From the NCBI RefSeq assembly GCF_030063285.1, contig NZ_JASISU010000003.1, forward strand, positions 1 through 64,000: DNA of 64,000 bases, written 5' to 3'. Made by a program: the position numbers and the translations under genes. The stretch is from Pseudarthrobacter sp. PS3-L1. Lineage in GTDB: Bacteria; Actinomycetota; Actinomycetes; Actinomycetales; Micrococcaceae. A model generated the notes under the pieces. The model saw only the letters and a program-made list of their open reading frames with translations. It was not told where the DNA came from and did not search any database. Shown here piece after piece: positions 27,602 through 36,872 of this stretch (positions are counted from its first letter, which is position 1; each line of letters opens with the position of its first letter).

Positions 27602-29827
27602 TCAGCCAGCCTGGCCAAGAACCAGGGGAAGCACCGCCCCGACGCCGGCCTGCCGCAGGGCGCGCCCCGCAACCGTGACAGTCCAGCGGCTGTCCACCAG
27701 GTCATCCACCAGCATGACCGGCTGCCCCTGCACGTCCGCCAGCGCAGCAGCCAGCTCCGGGCCAACCACCAGGCGGTCCCAGACTCCTGCCAGCCGGTAG
27801 GCGCTGTTGCCACCACGGGCTCCCGTGGGTCCACCGTGGGCTAGGTCCAGGCTGCCCAGATACGGGATTCTGCCGATCTCCGCAATTCCCCTGGCCAGCG
27901 AATCCACCAGCTGTGGTTTGCTCCGTGAGGGCATGGCTATGATCGCCGCGGGCCGGCCCGCCCCACTCCAGCCCGGGGCCCGGCCATTCCCGCCACCCCA
28001 TTCGCGCAGCACCTGCACACAGGCCTGCAGCATTTCCGGGTCAATGGCGCGGTCCTCGGCTCCAGCGGCAAAGAGCCCACGCAGTGCGCCACCCCAGCCC
28101 AGGTCCGTCAGTCGGGCCAGGATCCTGCCCTCTGAGCCCAGTTCATCGGCTTTCAGCTTTCCCTTGACGGCAACACCCAAGCGGTCCATCCCGCTGGGCC
28201 ACTGCAGCCGCGGTTCCACAACACCTCCCGCACGGCTCAGTGTTTCCCCTGCGGAGGCGGTGGCGTCAGCAGAAATGCCACTGTCGAACCAGACACCTGC
28301 GCAGTTATCACACCGGCCACAGGCGTGTGCCGTTTCATCGTCCAGGACCGAGGTGATGTACTCCATGCGGCAGCCAGCGGTGTCCTGGTAGATGACCATG
28401 GAATCCTGTTCATCCACCCTGGCCTCAGCGATACGGCTGTACCTCTCGGCGTCGTAGGTCCACGGCACGCCGGTAGCCCGCCAGCCGCCACCCACCCGCT
28501 CCACAGCACCGTCAACCGCCAACACTTTGAGCAAAAGTTCCAACGGTGTGCGCCGCAGGTCCACCCGCGCTTCCAGCGCCACGGTGGAGAGCGCAGCGCC
28601 GGCATCGGCAAGCGCCGTCAGTACCGCGGATGCCTTCTGCTCCGAGGGCATGGATGCTGTGGCGAAATACTGCCAGATGTCGCGGTCCTCGGAACCCGGC
28701 AGCAGGAGGACGTCCGCATTCGCTGCGCCACGCCCAGCCCTACCCACCTGCTGGTAGTACGCGACAGGGGAGGACGGAGCCCCCAGGTGCACTACAAAAC
28801 CCAGGTCAGGCTTGTCGAATCCCATCCCCAGTGCCGAGGTAGCCACCAGCGCCTTGACCTTGTTGTCCTTCAGGAGCTGTTCGGCCCGCTCACGATCCGC
28901 TGGGTCAGTTCTCCCGGTATAGGAGAGCACCTCATGGCCGGCGCCGGCCAGCAGGCGTGCGGTGTCCTCCGCAGCGGAGACAGTGAGGGTGTAGATGATG
29001 CCGCTGCCCGGTAGCTCGGCCAGGTGCGTCAGCAGCCAGCCCAGGCGTTGCCTGGAATCGGGCAGGGCCAGGACGCCCAGGCGCAAGGAATCCCGCCCCA
29101 GTGCCCCGCGGATAGTCAGGACATCGGCGCCCAGCTGCTCCTCGATATCGTGGACTACCCGGGAGTTGGCGGTGGCGGTGGTGGCTAGGACGGGAACAGT
29201 GTCCGGCAATTCGGTAATAAGATCGGCGATCCGTCGGTAATCCGGACGGAAGTCGTGGCCCCAGTCGGAGATGCAGTGTGCCTCATCAATGACCAGCAGG
29301 CCGGTCCGGCGCATCAGCTCGGGCAGCTGGTTTTCCCGGAAAGAAGGATTGGTGAGGCGCTCCGGGGAGACAAGCAGCACGTCCACTTCATCGTCTGCGA
29401 GCTGTTGGCGGACGGTATCCCACTCCAGCGCATTCGCGGAGTTGATCGCCACTGCCCGCACTCCCGCCCTGGCCGCTGCGGCAACCTGGTCCCGCATGAG
29501 GGCCAGCAGGGGCGAGACAATCAGTGTGGGACCCGCACCGCGACGGCGCAGCAGCAGCGAGGCAACAAAGTAGACAGCAGACTTGCCCCAACCTGTCCGC
29601 TGGACCACCAACGCGCGGCGGCCGCCATCCACCAGGGCCTCGATCGCCTCAAACTGGCCATCATGGAAATCGGCTGACGGGTGCCCCACAAGTTCGCGCA
29701 GGACCTCGAGGGCAAGCTGCCGGGTCCCGTCCGGCGTGCCCGGGTCAGTCGCAGACACCGTGTCACGTGGCGACGTTGCGTCAGTCGGGGAAGATGCGTC
29801 CAGGGAGTGGTGATGGGAAGTAGCCAT
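27602..29827 (-). CDS. recQ: RecQ-family DNA helicase with phosphoribosyltransferase-like tail
   Basis: This 741-residue superfamily 2 3'-5' DNA helicase is used in recombination and repair. It shows motif 0 (Q at about 58), Walker A QRTGWGKSAV (77-86), DEAH (181-184), TATAN (motif III), VATSALGMGFDKPD and QVGRAGRG (motif VI), then a zinc-binding cysteine set (one Cys, then CGRCDNC). After the RecQ core, a C-terminal domain of over 150 residues ends in a PRPP-loop-like VMLVDDLVDSRWT (near 707-719) followed by ALRQAGVGAVLPLVLG, resembling ComF-type phosphoribosyltransferases. The activity of this tail is unknown. The gene is divergent from phosphomannomutase. Confidence 0.9.
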   Translation of the reverse strand: MATSHHHSLDASSPTDATSPRDTVSATDPGTPDGTRQLALEVLRELVGHPSADFHDGQFEAIEALVDGGRRALVVQRTGWGKSAVYFVASLLLRRRGAGPTLIVSPLLALMRDQVAAAARAGVRAVAINSANALEWDTVRQQLADDEVDVLLVSPERLTNPSFRENQLPELMRRTGLLVIDEAHCISDWGHDFRPDYRRIADLITELPDTVPVLATTATANSRVVHDIEEQLGADVLTIRGALGRDSLRLGVLALPDSRQRLGWLLTHLAELPGSGIIYTLTVSAAEDTARLLAGAGHEVLSYTGRTDPADRERAEQLLKDNKVKALVATSALGMGFDKPDLGFVVHLGAPSSPVAYYQQVGRAGRGAANADVLLLPGSEDRDIWQYFATASMPSEQKASAVLTALADAGAALSTVALEARVDLRRTPLELLLKVLAVDGAVERVGGGWRATGVPWTYDAERYSRIAEARVDEQDSMVIYQDTAGCRMEYITSVLDDETAHACGRCDNCAGVWFDSGISADATASAGETLSRAGGVVEPRLQWPSGMDRLGVAVKGKLKADELGSEGRILARLTDLGWGGALRGLFAAGAEDRAIDPEMLQACVQVLREWGGGNGRAPGWSGAGRPAAIIAMPSRSKPQLVDSLARGIAEIGRIPYLGSLDLAHGGPTGARGGNSAYRLAGVWDRLVVGPELAAALADVQGQPVMLVDDLVDSRWTVTVAGRALRQAGVGAVLPLVLGQAG

Positions 29828-29967
29828 TGATTCAGTATCCCAGCCAGCCCCGACAGGACCGCCTGGAATTCGCCCACTGTGGAAACCCTCATCTACCAGG
29901 TCCCCTGTCGGCGCGGCGGAGTGACATCAGGAACCAGCCAAAGCGCTCCCACCGTAAGATGGATCCC

Positions 29968-31389
29968 GTGACTAGCGAGCAGACTGAAACCTTTGACCTG
30001 TCGGCGTCTTTCAAGGCGTACGACGTCCGCGGCATTGTGGGCGAATCCATCACGGCTGAGATCGTCGAAGCTGTGGGGGCCGCCTTTGTTGATGTGCTGG
30101 AACTGGAAGGACAGACAATCCTTGTGGGTGGCGACATGCGGCCGTCCTCCCCCGAGTTCAGCAAAGCGTTTGCCGACGGCGCAGCCACCCGGGGGGCCAA
30201 CGTCCAGCTCCTGGGCCTGATCTCCACCGACGAGCTCTACTTTGCCTGCGGTTCGCTGAACGCAGCGGGAGCCACTTTCACCGCCAGCCACAACCCTGCC
30301 GGCTACAACGGCATCAAGATGTCCAGGGCAGGCGCCCAGCCCATCTCCTCGGAGACCGGGCTCAACGACATCCAGGCCAAAGCCGAGCACTACCTCAACG
30401 CCGGCAGCATCCCTGCCCGCGGCACCCGCGGCCAGATCGGCGTCAGGGATGTCCTCAAGGACTACTCCGAGTACCTCCGCAGCCTGGTGGACCTGTCCAC
30501 GTCGCGGCCGTTGAAAGTTGTTGTCGACGCCGGCAACGGCATGGCAGGACTGACGACGCCAGCCGTGCTGGGCGACACATTGCTGCCCAAGCTTCCGTTT
30601 GAGATCATCCCGCTGTACTTCGAACTTGATGGTTCCTTCCCGAACCACCCGGCCAACCCGTTGGAGCCGGAGAACCTCCGGGACCTGCAGGCCGCCGTCG
30701 TCAAACATGGCGCGGACATTGGCCTGGCGTTCGACGGCGATGCCGACCGCTGCTTCGTGATCGACGAGTTGGGCGAACCTGTCTCGCCGTCGGCCATCAC
30801 CGGCATGGTGGCCCGCCGTGAAATCGCCCGCGCAAAGGCGCAGGGCGAGCAGACACCCACCGTCATCCATAACTTGCTGACCTCACGTGCAGTTCCGGAA
30901 CTGGTGGAACACGACGGCGGACGGGCAGTCCGGACTCGGGTGGGCCACTCCTTCATCAAGGCAGTCATGGCCGAGGAAGGCGCAGTTTTCGGCGGTGAGC
31001 ACTCCGCCCACTTCTACTTCCGCGATTTCTGGAACGCTGACACCGGCATGCTGGCTGCCATGCATGTCCTGGCCGCGCTGGGCGAGCAGGACGGGGTCCT
31101 CTCCGACCTGGGCCGTGAATACGAGCCCTACATTTCTTCCGGGGAGATCAACTCCGAAATCGAGGACAAGGTAGGTGCTGTGGAACGCGTGCGCCAGGAC
31201 TTCGCCCACGAGGACATCAGCATCGACTCGATGGACGGCAGCACGTTCACGGCCAACGATGGCAGCTACTGGTTCAACCTTCGCCCGTCCAACACTGAGC
31301 CGTTCCTGCGGTTGAACGCAGAGGCCGTGGACACACCCACCATGGAACGCATCCGCGACCGCGTGCTCGCCCAGGTGCGCAGCGCATGA
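29968..31389 (+). CDS. manB: Phosphomannomutase/phosphoglucomutase
   Basis: This 473-residue enzyme of the alpha-D-phosphohexomutase family interconverts 6-phospho and 1-phospho sugars and so supplies GDP-mannose or UDP-glucose precursors. The active-site serine loop TASHNPAGYNGIK, the metal loop DGDADRC, the sugar-binding GEHSAHFYFRD and the phosphate loop RPSNTEP are all present. The GTG at 29968 (TSEQTETFDLSASFKAYDVRG) is chosen; an ATG three codons upstream (29959) is equally possible. The next gene overlaps by four bases. Confidence 0.93.
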   Translation: MTSEQTETFDLSASFKAYDVRGIVGESITAEIVEAVGAAFVDVLELEGQTILVGGDMRPSSPEFSKAFADGAATRGANVQLLGLISTDELYFACGSLNAAGATFTASHNPAGYNGIKMSRAGAQPISSETGLNDIQAKAEHYLNAGSIPARGTRGQIGVRDVLKDYSEYLRSLVDLSTSRPLKVVVDAGNGMAGLTTPAVLGDTLLPKLPFEIIPLYFELDGSFPNHPANPLEPENLRDLQAAVVKHGADIGLAFDGDADRCFVIDELGEPVSPSAITGMVARREIARAKAQGEQTPTVIHNLLTSRAVPELVEHDGGRAVRTRVGHSFIKAVMAEEGAVFGGEHSAHFYFRDFWNADTGMLAAMHVLAALGEQDGVLSDLGREYEPYISSGEINSEIEDKVGAVERVRQDFAHEDISIDSMDGSTFTANDGSYWFNLRPSNTEPFLRLNAEAVDTPTMERIRDRVLAQVRSA

Positions 31390-31853
31390 CCCAAACACCC
31401 GAGGATTCCGGATCCTGGCGCGATTCCGTGCCGGAGGCTTCCGCGCAGGACCTTGAGAACCTGTTGGGAACCGGCGTTGGCGCTGCCCGTGAGCAGTTGG
31501 AACGCTCCGGTGGTTTTCTGCCATTTGCCCTGACTGTCCAGAACGACGGCGAGCTCCGGATGGTGGCTATCACACCGCCTGATGCTGACGAGAACGAAGA
31601 GTTCGACGCCGACGCGATGATCGCTGACCTGACCACTCTTCTTCGCCAGCACCGCGATGAGATCCGGGCTGCCGCCGTCGTCTGTGACATCACCTTGGTG
31701 GACGACGGAACCGATGCTGTCCACGTTGCCGCAGAACACCAGGATGGCTCGCTGTTCGCCGCCGTCATGCCCTACACCCCGGAGGCTGCTGGGGAAATGG
31801 AGTTCGGCGAGCTGGCGGCAGACACCAATGAGGCCATCATCTGGGTGGACTAG
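31386..31853 (+). CDS. Hypothetical protein coupled to manB
   Basis: This is a 155-residue acidic protein of unknown family, with no signal peptide or membrane helix. The middle part alternates strands and helices (LPFALTVQNDGELRMVAI, ADLTTLLRQHRDEI, AAVVCDITLVDDG, SLFAAVMPYTPEAAGEMEFGEL) and suggests a single alpha/beta domain. Its ATG overlaps the manB stop (ATGA), so it is made with phosphomannomutase, but no functional link can be shown. A strong bidirectional terminator follows. Confidence 0.65.
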   Translation: MTQTPEDSGSWRDSVPEASAQDLENLLGTGVGAAREQLERSGGFLPFALTVQNDGELRMVAITPPDADENEEFDADAMIADLTTLLRQHRDEIRAAAVVCDITLVDDGTDAVHVAAEHQDGSLFAAVMPYTPEAAGEMEFGELAADTNEAIIWVD

Positions 31854-31927
31854 TCCTCCCCCACGCCGCGTCCAGTAGTGCCGCCAACCGGTTGGTTCGC
31901 GCCTCCGGCTGGAAGTAACGGACATGC

Positions 31928-31980
31928 ACAACAGCGGCCCCGCACCTCCAGCGAGAGAGGTGCGGGGCCGCTGTTGTTGA
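31928..31980. terminator. Strong bidirectional terminator
   Basis: A 21-bp uninterrupted stem (31928-31948 with 31957-31977, arms beginning ACAACAGCGGCCCCG) and an 8-base loop lie between the convergent manB operon and pckG. The terminal A/T pairs give short A/T tails on both sides. Confidence 0.9.
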
Positions 31981-31983
31981 TCG

Positions 31984-33810
31984 TCAGGCCAGTCGCTGCT
32001 TCAGGCCATCCAGTTCAGCCTGCAGGGCCGATGGAAGGGACGCTCCGAAGTTGGCGAACCAGTCCTCGATGGATGCCAGTTCCGTTTTCCACTCCTGCGC
32101 ATCCACCCGGACCGCCGATTCAATCTCTGCGGGCGTCATGTCCAGGCCCGTAAGATCGATCGCATCCCCTGTGGGGACAAATCCGATGGGCGTCTCCACA
32201 GCATCGGCGGTACCCTCGAGGCGTTCCATGGCCCACTTCAGGACACGGGAATTGTCTCCGAAACCAGGCCACGCAAAACCACCCTCAGGCGTGCGGCGGA
32301 ACCAGTTGACCAGGAAAATCTTGGGCAGCCGGGCCGGATCAGCCTTTGCCGAGAGATTGATCCAGTGGTTGAGGTAGTCGCCGGCGTCGTAGCCGATGAA
32401 CGGGAGCATCGCCATGGGGTCGCGGCGGACAACGCCCACGGCACCAGCAGCTGCAGCTGTGGTCTCCGAGGAGAGCGTCGCCCCCATGAAGATGCCGTTG
32501 CTCCAGCTGCGGGCCTCGGTCACCAGGGGAATGGTGGTCTTGCGGCGGCCGCCGAAGAGTATTGCCGAGAGCTCTACGCCGTCGGGGCTGTAGTACTCCT
32601 CAGCGAGCATGTCGATCTGGTCGATCGGGGTGCAGAACCTCGAATTGGGGTGTGCTGCGGGAGTCCCCGACTGGTGCGTCCAGGAATTCCCCTGCCAGTC
32701 AATCAGGTGCGCCGGTGCATCGTCCGTCATGCCCTCCCACCACACACCGCCGTCGTCCGTGAGCGCCACGTTGGTGAAGATGCTGTTGCCCTTGGCGATG
32801 GCGCGCATGGCGTTGGGATTGGTGGCCCACCCGGTTCCCGGCGCAACACCAAACAGCCCGGCTTCGGGGTTCACGGCACGCAGCTCACCTTCCTTACCGA
32901 AGCGCATCCACGTGATGTCATCGCCGAGGGTCTCGACCTTCCAGCCGTCGATGGTCGGATCCAGGAGCGCCAGGTTGGTTTTGCCACAGGCAGAGGGGAA
33001 CGCTGCAGAAACGTAGTAGTTTTTCTGTTGCGGCGAGGTCAGCTTGAGGATGAGCATATGCTCCGCAAGCCAGCCTTCGTCGCGGGCCATCACAGAGGCG
33101 ATGCGAAGGGCATAACACTTCTTGCCAAGCAGGGCATTGCCACCGTAGCCGGAGCCGAAAGACCAGATGGAGCGCTCTTCGGGGAAGTGCACAATCCACT
33201 TGTCAGGGTTGCAGGGCCATGCAACATCTTCCTGGCCGGGGTTCAGGGGCGCGCCCAGGGAGTGCAGTGCGGGGACAAAAAATGCGTTGGTCTGCGTAAT
33301 CCGGTCCAGGACCTCGGTGCCAATCTGCGCCATGATCCGCATGGATGCCACCACGTAGGCACTGTCAGTGATCTCGACGCCGAACTTGGGATCCTCGGCG
33401 TCCAGGTGCCCCATAACAAAAGGGATGACGTACATGGTGCGTCCACGCATAGAGCCGGAGAACAGGCCACGGAGCTTGTCTTTCATCTCCGACGGTTCCA
33501 TCCAGTTATTGGTGAACCCGGCATCGCGCTTGTTTTCGGAGCAGATGAACGTCTGCTCTTCCACGCGGGCCACGTCTGCGGGGTCGGAGAACGCAGCAAA
33601 AGAATGCGGGAACAGGTCCTGGTTCAGCCTTTTAAGCGTTCCCGCCTCCACCAGTTCGTCGGTGAGCCGCGTGTTTTCTTCGGCTGAACCGTCAACCCAG
33701 TGAATCTGATCCGGCTGGGTAAGTCCGGCCATTTCCTCGACCCAGGCCAGGAGTCCGGCGTGGGTGGTGGGTGCTGCTTCAAGCAGAGGCAGTCGCGCAA
33801 GATCGCCCAT
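31984..33810 (-). CDS. pckG: Phosphoenolpyruvate carboxykinase (GTP)
   Basis: The enzyme converts oxaloacetate and GTP to phosphoenolpyruvate, CO2 and GDP, the first committed step of gluconeogenesis. The protein has 608 residues, the normal size for the GTP-dependent class. The kinase loop [13 protein letters not shown] (about 271-283), the [22 protein letters not shown] metal and nucleotide segment, the [12 protein letters not shown] stretch with its conserved arginines and the NWFRR guanine-site region are all visible. It is monocistronic and ends at the strong terminator. A possible CRP-type site lies about 150 bases upstream. Confidence 0.96.
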   Translation of the reverse strand: MGDLARLPLLEAAPTTHAGLLAWVEEMAGLTQPDQIHWVDGSAEENTRLTDELVEAGTLKRLNQDLFPHSFAAFSDPADVARVEEQTFICSENKRDAGFTNNWMEPSEMKDKLRGLFSGSMRGRTMYVIPFVMGHLDAEDPKFGVEITDSAYVVASMRIMAQIGTEVLDRITQTNAFFVPALHSLGAPLNPGQEDVAWPCNPDKWIVHFPEERSIWSFGSGYGGNALLGKKCYALRIASVMARDEGWLAEHMLILKLTSPQQKNYYVSAAFPSACGKTNLALLDPTIDGWKVETLGDDITWMRFGKEGELRAVNPEAGLFGVAPGTGWATNPNAMRAIAKGNSIFTNVALTDDGGVWWEGMTDDAPAHLIDWQGNSWTHQSGTPAAHPNSRFCTPIDQIDMLAEEYYSPDGVELSAILFGGRRKTTIPLVTEARSWSNGIFMGATLSSETTAAAAGAVGVVRRDPMAMLPFIGYDAGDYLNHWINLSAKADPARLPKIFLVNWFRRTPEGGFAWPGFGDNSRVLKWAMERLEGTADAVETPIGFVPTGDAIDLTGLDMTPAEIESAVRVDAQEWKTELASIEDWFANFGASLPSALQAELDGLKQRLA

Positions 33811-33958
33811 TGGGGTTCCCTTCCTTGGAAGTCATCGGTGTGGTTCAAATCTAGGGGCCACAACAGTGGCGCCGCTGGTATATACCGGCGGGTATTTCCG
33901 GTCCCAACCATCGAAACCCCGTAATATCAAGGAATTTATCGTGAATATTGGCCCCTTT

Positions 33959-33974
33959 TGTGACTAAGGTCACC
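33959..33974. promoter_or_regulatory. Candidate CRP/GlxR-type operator
   Basis: TGTGA-N6-TCACC matches the CRP-family consensus TGTGA-N6-TCACA in nine of ten positions. It lies about 150 bases upstream of pckG and about 115 bases upstream of tRNA-Arg. Control of gluconeogenesis by cAMP-type regulators is known in actinobacteria such as Corynebacterium (GlxR). Whether the site is used here is inference. The rest of 33811-34090 contains a GGTATATACC palindrome (33877-33886) and AT-rich stretches likely to hold promoters. Confidence 0.4.
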
Positions 33975-34090
33975 TATACCGGTCTAGTTGCGCACATTAC
34001 ACTACCGTCAATTTGAAGAACGGCCCGGCCTCGCGTAAAGTAATTCGAGGTTCGGCAGGAGAGCGAAGGTTCTTGGCCAAAACCAAAGAT

Positions 34091-34164
34091 GCGCCCATAG
34101 CTCAGCTGGATAGAGCGCCTGTCTACGGAACAGGAGGTCAGGGGTTCGAATCCCTTTGGGCGCA
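34091..34164 (+). tRNA. tRNA-Arg (anticodon ACG)
   Basis: Acceptor GCGCCCA/TGGGCGC, D arm GCTC...GAGC, anticodon stem CCTGT/ACAGG with loop CTACGGA giving ACG, variable AGGTC, T arm AGGGG-TTCGAAT-CCCTT and discriminator A. The A34 is the expected substrate of the tadA product encoded at 59905-60468. Confidence 0.96.
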
Positions 34165-34171
34165 CAGATGA

Positions 34172-34205
34172 AGAAGATCCGCACTGGAAACGGTGCGGAT
34201 CTTCT
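34172..34205 (+). terminator. Hairpin after tRNA-Arg
   Basis: A 13-bp perfect stem, AGAAGATCCGCAC with GTGCGGATCTTCT and an 8-base loop, lies directly behind the tRNA. The T tract is poor (GCGTTAAG), so termination efficiency is unsure. Confidence 0.65.
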
Positions 34206-34408
34206 GCGTTAAGCGATAGCACTGAGCAGCCCGCCTGGGCTGAGCTGCCCGGCCGAGCTGGCGTGCCGCTCTTTCAGCAGCATAACTTTCGTAAGAACGC
34301 GCTTCGACAGTGGCCGCCGTGCGTGACAACTGTGACAGCCGGAAACTCCCTTACAGTAGTGAAGTCCTGCGTGCTTGGGGGATAGTAAAGACGATAGTCA
34401 AGGACACT

Positions 34409-36415
34409 ATGGGGGGCGCTGCTGTGGGTGTGAACGACAATGCAGCTGAGATTCAGCACCTGGAAGCGGTCCTGGAAGCGGCAATGACAGCTACTGCAGA
34501 TATTGCGGTGATTACGGACGCAGCCCAGGCGATTATTTATGCGTCGGCCTCCTTTACTGCCATGACCGGCTACGGGCAGGCTGAATTGTTGGGGCGAAAT
34601 TGCCGCTTCCTCCAGGGACCGGGGACGGACGCAGACACCGTCCGCGTCATGCGGGACGTCCTTACCTCGGAAGAATCCTTCGACGGGGAAATCCTCAACT
34701 ACCGGAAGAATGGTTCACCATTCTGGACGGCACTGGAGATTATTCCAATGCGGGTGGGGACCAGAGACGCCGTCACGCACTACGTGAGCGTCCAACGCGA
34801 CATCAGCAACCGGGTGGCTCTCCTGCAGCAGTTGCAGGTTCAGTCCGTTACCGATGCCGTCACGGGGCTTCCGAATCGGAAAGCCGCGGAGCGGGCTGTC
34901 GAGGCGGCCGTGGAGCGTGCGATCCGTCCCGACACCACCGTGGCCGTAGGACTCCTTGACCTTGATGATTTTCGCCTGGTCAATAATGCCTTCGGTCATG
35001 GCGCAGGCGATGACGTGTTGCGGCAGTGGGCAACACGCATACTCTCCTGCCTTCGGGAAGGCGACCTGCTGGCCCGGATGGGCGGAGACGAATTCCTACT
35101 GATCCTGAAAGATATTGACCGCGGCCGGGCCAACGACCACCTGATGGACGTCCTCGGCCGTATCGAAGAATCAGGTGACCAGCCCTATACGATTGGCGAC
35201 CAGAGCGTCCGCGTCGGAATGAGCCTGGGAATTGCGCTTGTACCAGAGGACGGCACAGACAGCCGGAGCATTCTTCGCAGCGCCAATGAGGCCCTCCACA
35301 GCGCCAAGCAACGACACCTTGGGGGCCGCTGGTGGGAAACTGCCCAGAACGCGAGCGTCCAGCCGCAGGACAATCCCACCAATGGTGGCTCCGCACCAGC
35401 ACGCGGAACACTGTCTTCCGACTACCGTGATGCGCTGAACAGCGGCGACATAGCGGTCCACTTCCAGCCAGTGGTCGATCTCCGTGATGGATCTGTCCAC
35501 TTGTTCGAGGCACTGGCCCGCCTGTCACTCCCAGGGGGACGGATTGCCTATCCTGATGAGTTCCTGCCGCATTTCACATCGGAAGATCTCCTTGTGTTGT
35601 TCACTGGCGTCCTTGACCGTGCCCTGGCGACCCTAGCCGCCTGGGACCAGACGGGCAGCCGCCACGACGTCTCGGTCAACCTGCCACCGGCAGTCCTCAC
35701 CAGTGGCTCACTATCCACGTTGGTCCAGACGTTGCTCCAGGCACACACCATCAGCCCCCAGCGCCTGGGACTGGAACTCCTGGAATCCCAGGACCTGCAC
35801 CTGGAGGAACAGCGCACCACCCTGCGCAGCCTCATAGATGTGGGTGTCGGCCTTGCAATGGACGACCTTGGCTCTGGCTACAGCAGCCTGCAAAGGCTCT
35901 CCTCGTTCCCGTTCGGCGCCATAAAACTCGACCGCGGGCTGTTCCACCATGTCAGGGATCGCCCGGTGGAAACCCTCAGCATCATTGCCACGCTTATTCA
36001 GATGGGGCGGGACCTGCGCATGAACGTTGTTGTTGAAGGACTGGAAAACGAAAGCCTGGCCGAAGCCACCACTGTCCTCGGCGCATTCCTTGGCCAGGGC
36101 TACTACTTCGCCAAACCGATGCCAGCGCAGGATTGCCTTCGCTGGGCTCAATCATTCACCCTGCAAGAGCACCTCTCCCCGGTCAGGACACCGCTCGGAG
36201 CATTGGCCTATCACTGGCAGTTTGCCCGTCTGGCCGCACCGCACCCCCTGGACCTTGACCGCTGCCCCCTCACGCACTTCATCAACGGCGCCGCCTCTCC
36301 CGCCGAAGCCTCGGTGTGGCACGCACAGCAGCACAGGACACGCACTCCGGGTCCTTCCTCAAGCCAGTTCCTCATCGATTGGCTAACTCTTCAGATCCGC
36401 GAAAGTGAGCTCTAG
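34409..36415 (+). CDS. LOV-GGDEF-EAL blue-light c-di-GMP enzyme
   Basis: The 668-residue protein combines a LOV-type PAS domain (about 25-132) with GGDEF (about 143-305) and EAL (about 340-600) domains. The LOV motif GRNCRFLQ contains the photoactive cysteine C65; N97 and Q129 match flavin-contacting residues, while the usual second Asn in FWN is T107. GGDEF is intact (225-229) with an inhibitory RxxD site (216-219). The EAL domain keeps EAL (367-369), DDLGSGYSS, the lysine in IKLD and VVEGLE, so both synthesis and breakdown of c-di-GMP are possible. No membrane helix is present. AAGGA before the ATG at 34409 sets the start. It probably links blue light to c-di-GMP level. Confidence 0.92.
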   Translation: MGGAAVGVNDNAAEIQHLEAVLEAAMTATADIAVITDAAQAIIYASASFTAMTGYGQAELLGRNCRFLQGPGTDADTVRVMRDVLTSEESFDGEILNYRKNGSPFWTALEIIPMRVGTRDAVTHYVSVQRDISNRVALLQQLQVQSVTDAVTGLPNRKAAERAVEAAVERAIRPDTTVAVGLLDLDDFRLVNNAFGHGAGDDVLRQWATRILSCLREGDLLARMGGDEFLLILKDIDRGRANDHLMDVLGRIEESGDQPYTIGDQSVRVGMSLGIALVPEDGTDSRSILRSANEALHSAKQRHLGGRWWETAQNASVQPQDNPTNGGSAPARGTLSSDYRDALNSGDIAVHFQPVVDLRDGSVHLFEALARLSLPGGRIAYPDEFLPHFTSEDLLVLFTGVLDRALATLAAWDQTGSRHDVSVNLPPAVLTSGSLSTLVQTLLQAHTISPQRLGLELLESQDLHLEEQRTTLRSLIDVGVGLAMDDLGSGYSSLQRLSSFPFGAIKLDRGLFHHVRDRPVETLSIIATLIQMGRDLRMNVVVEGLENESLAEATTVLGAFLGQGYYFAKPMPAQDCLRWAQSFTLQEHLSPVRTPLGALAYHWQFARLAAPHPLDLDRCPLTHFINGAASPAEASVWHAQQHRTRTPGPSSSQFLIDWLTLQIRESEL

Positions 36416-36497
36416 AAGGCCCTAGGGCCGCCCTCGTGGGATACCTTATGAGGAGCAGCTGAATGGTTCAGCGTCGTGCTCGCGGGAGGGAGTGGTC

Positions 36498-36872
36498 GTG
36501 GATCCTGTCGCTGCGAACGGTGGAAAATCGAGCCTCGAAGTGAGCGAGGACGGGTATCTCAATCTGCGCTGGCTGCCCGGAGCGCATATTCAGGTCGAGG
36601 ATGCACGGGCAGCGATGGCCGGAGTCAACCAGCTCTGCCAGGAGGAGCACCTCCCCATGCTTGTTGATATGGCCGCCGTCGGGTCAGTCAGCCGCGAGGC
36701 GCGAGCCATTTGGTCCATTCCCTGCGGCGCGTCCCGGATTGCCCTGCTCGGCAAGTCGCCTGTAGACCGCGTCCTGGCGAACTTCTTCCTTGGCGTCCAC
36801 GTCCCGCCGTGCCCAACCCGCTTTTTCACTTCCCGTCCTGACGCCTTGGACTGGCTCCAAGCCAGCTCATGA
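36498..36872 (+). CDS. STAS/SpoIIAA-like small protein
   Basis: This 124-residue protein without signal or membrane segment has strands and helices (YLNLRWLPGAHIQVEDARAAM, LPMLVDMAAVGSVSREARAIW) that resemble SpoIIAA/STAS-like domains found beside signalling genes in Arthrobacter-type genomes. The family assignment is tentative. GGAGGG at 36485-36490 lies seven bases before the GTG at 36498, which is preferred to the GTG at 36492. Its stop overlaps the next GGDEF-EAL gene (ATGA), so it may regulate that enzyme or report on its activity. Confidence 0.65.
   Translation: MDPVAANGGKSSLEVSEDGYLNLRWLPGAHIQVEDARAAMAGVNQLCQEEHLPMLVDMAAVGSVSREARAIWSIPCGASRIALLGKSPVDRVLANFFLGVHVPPCPTRFFTSRPDALDWLQASS

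Noticed and set aside
32365..33687. Plus-strand open frame of 440 codons opposite pckG
   Set aside because: The pckG protein is complete and diagnostic on the other strand; the opposite frame is compositional.
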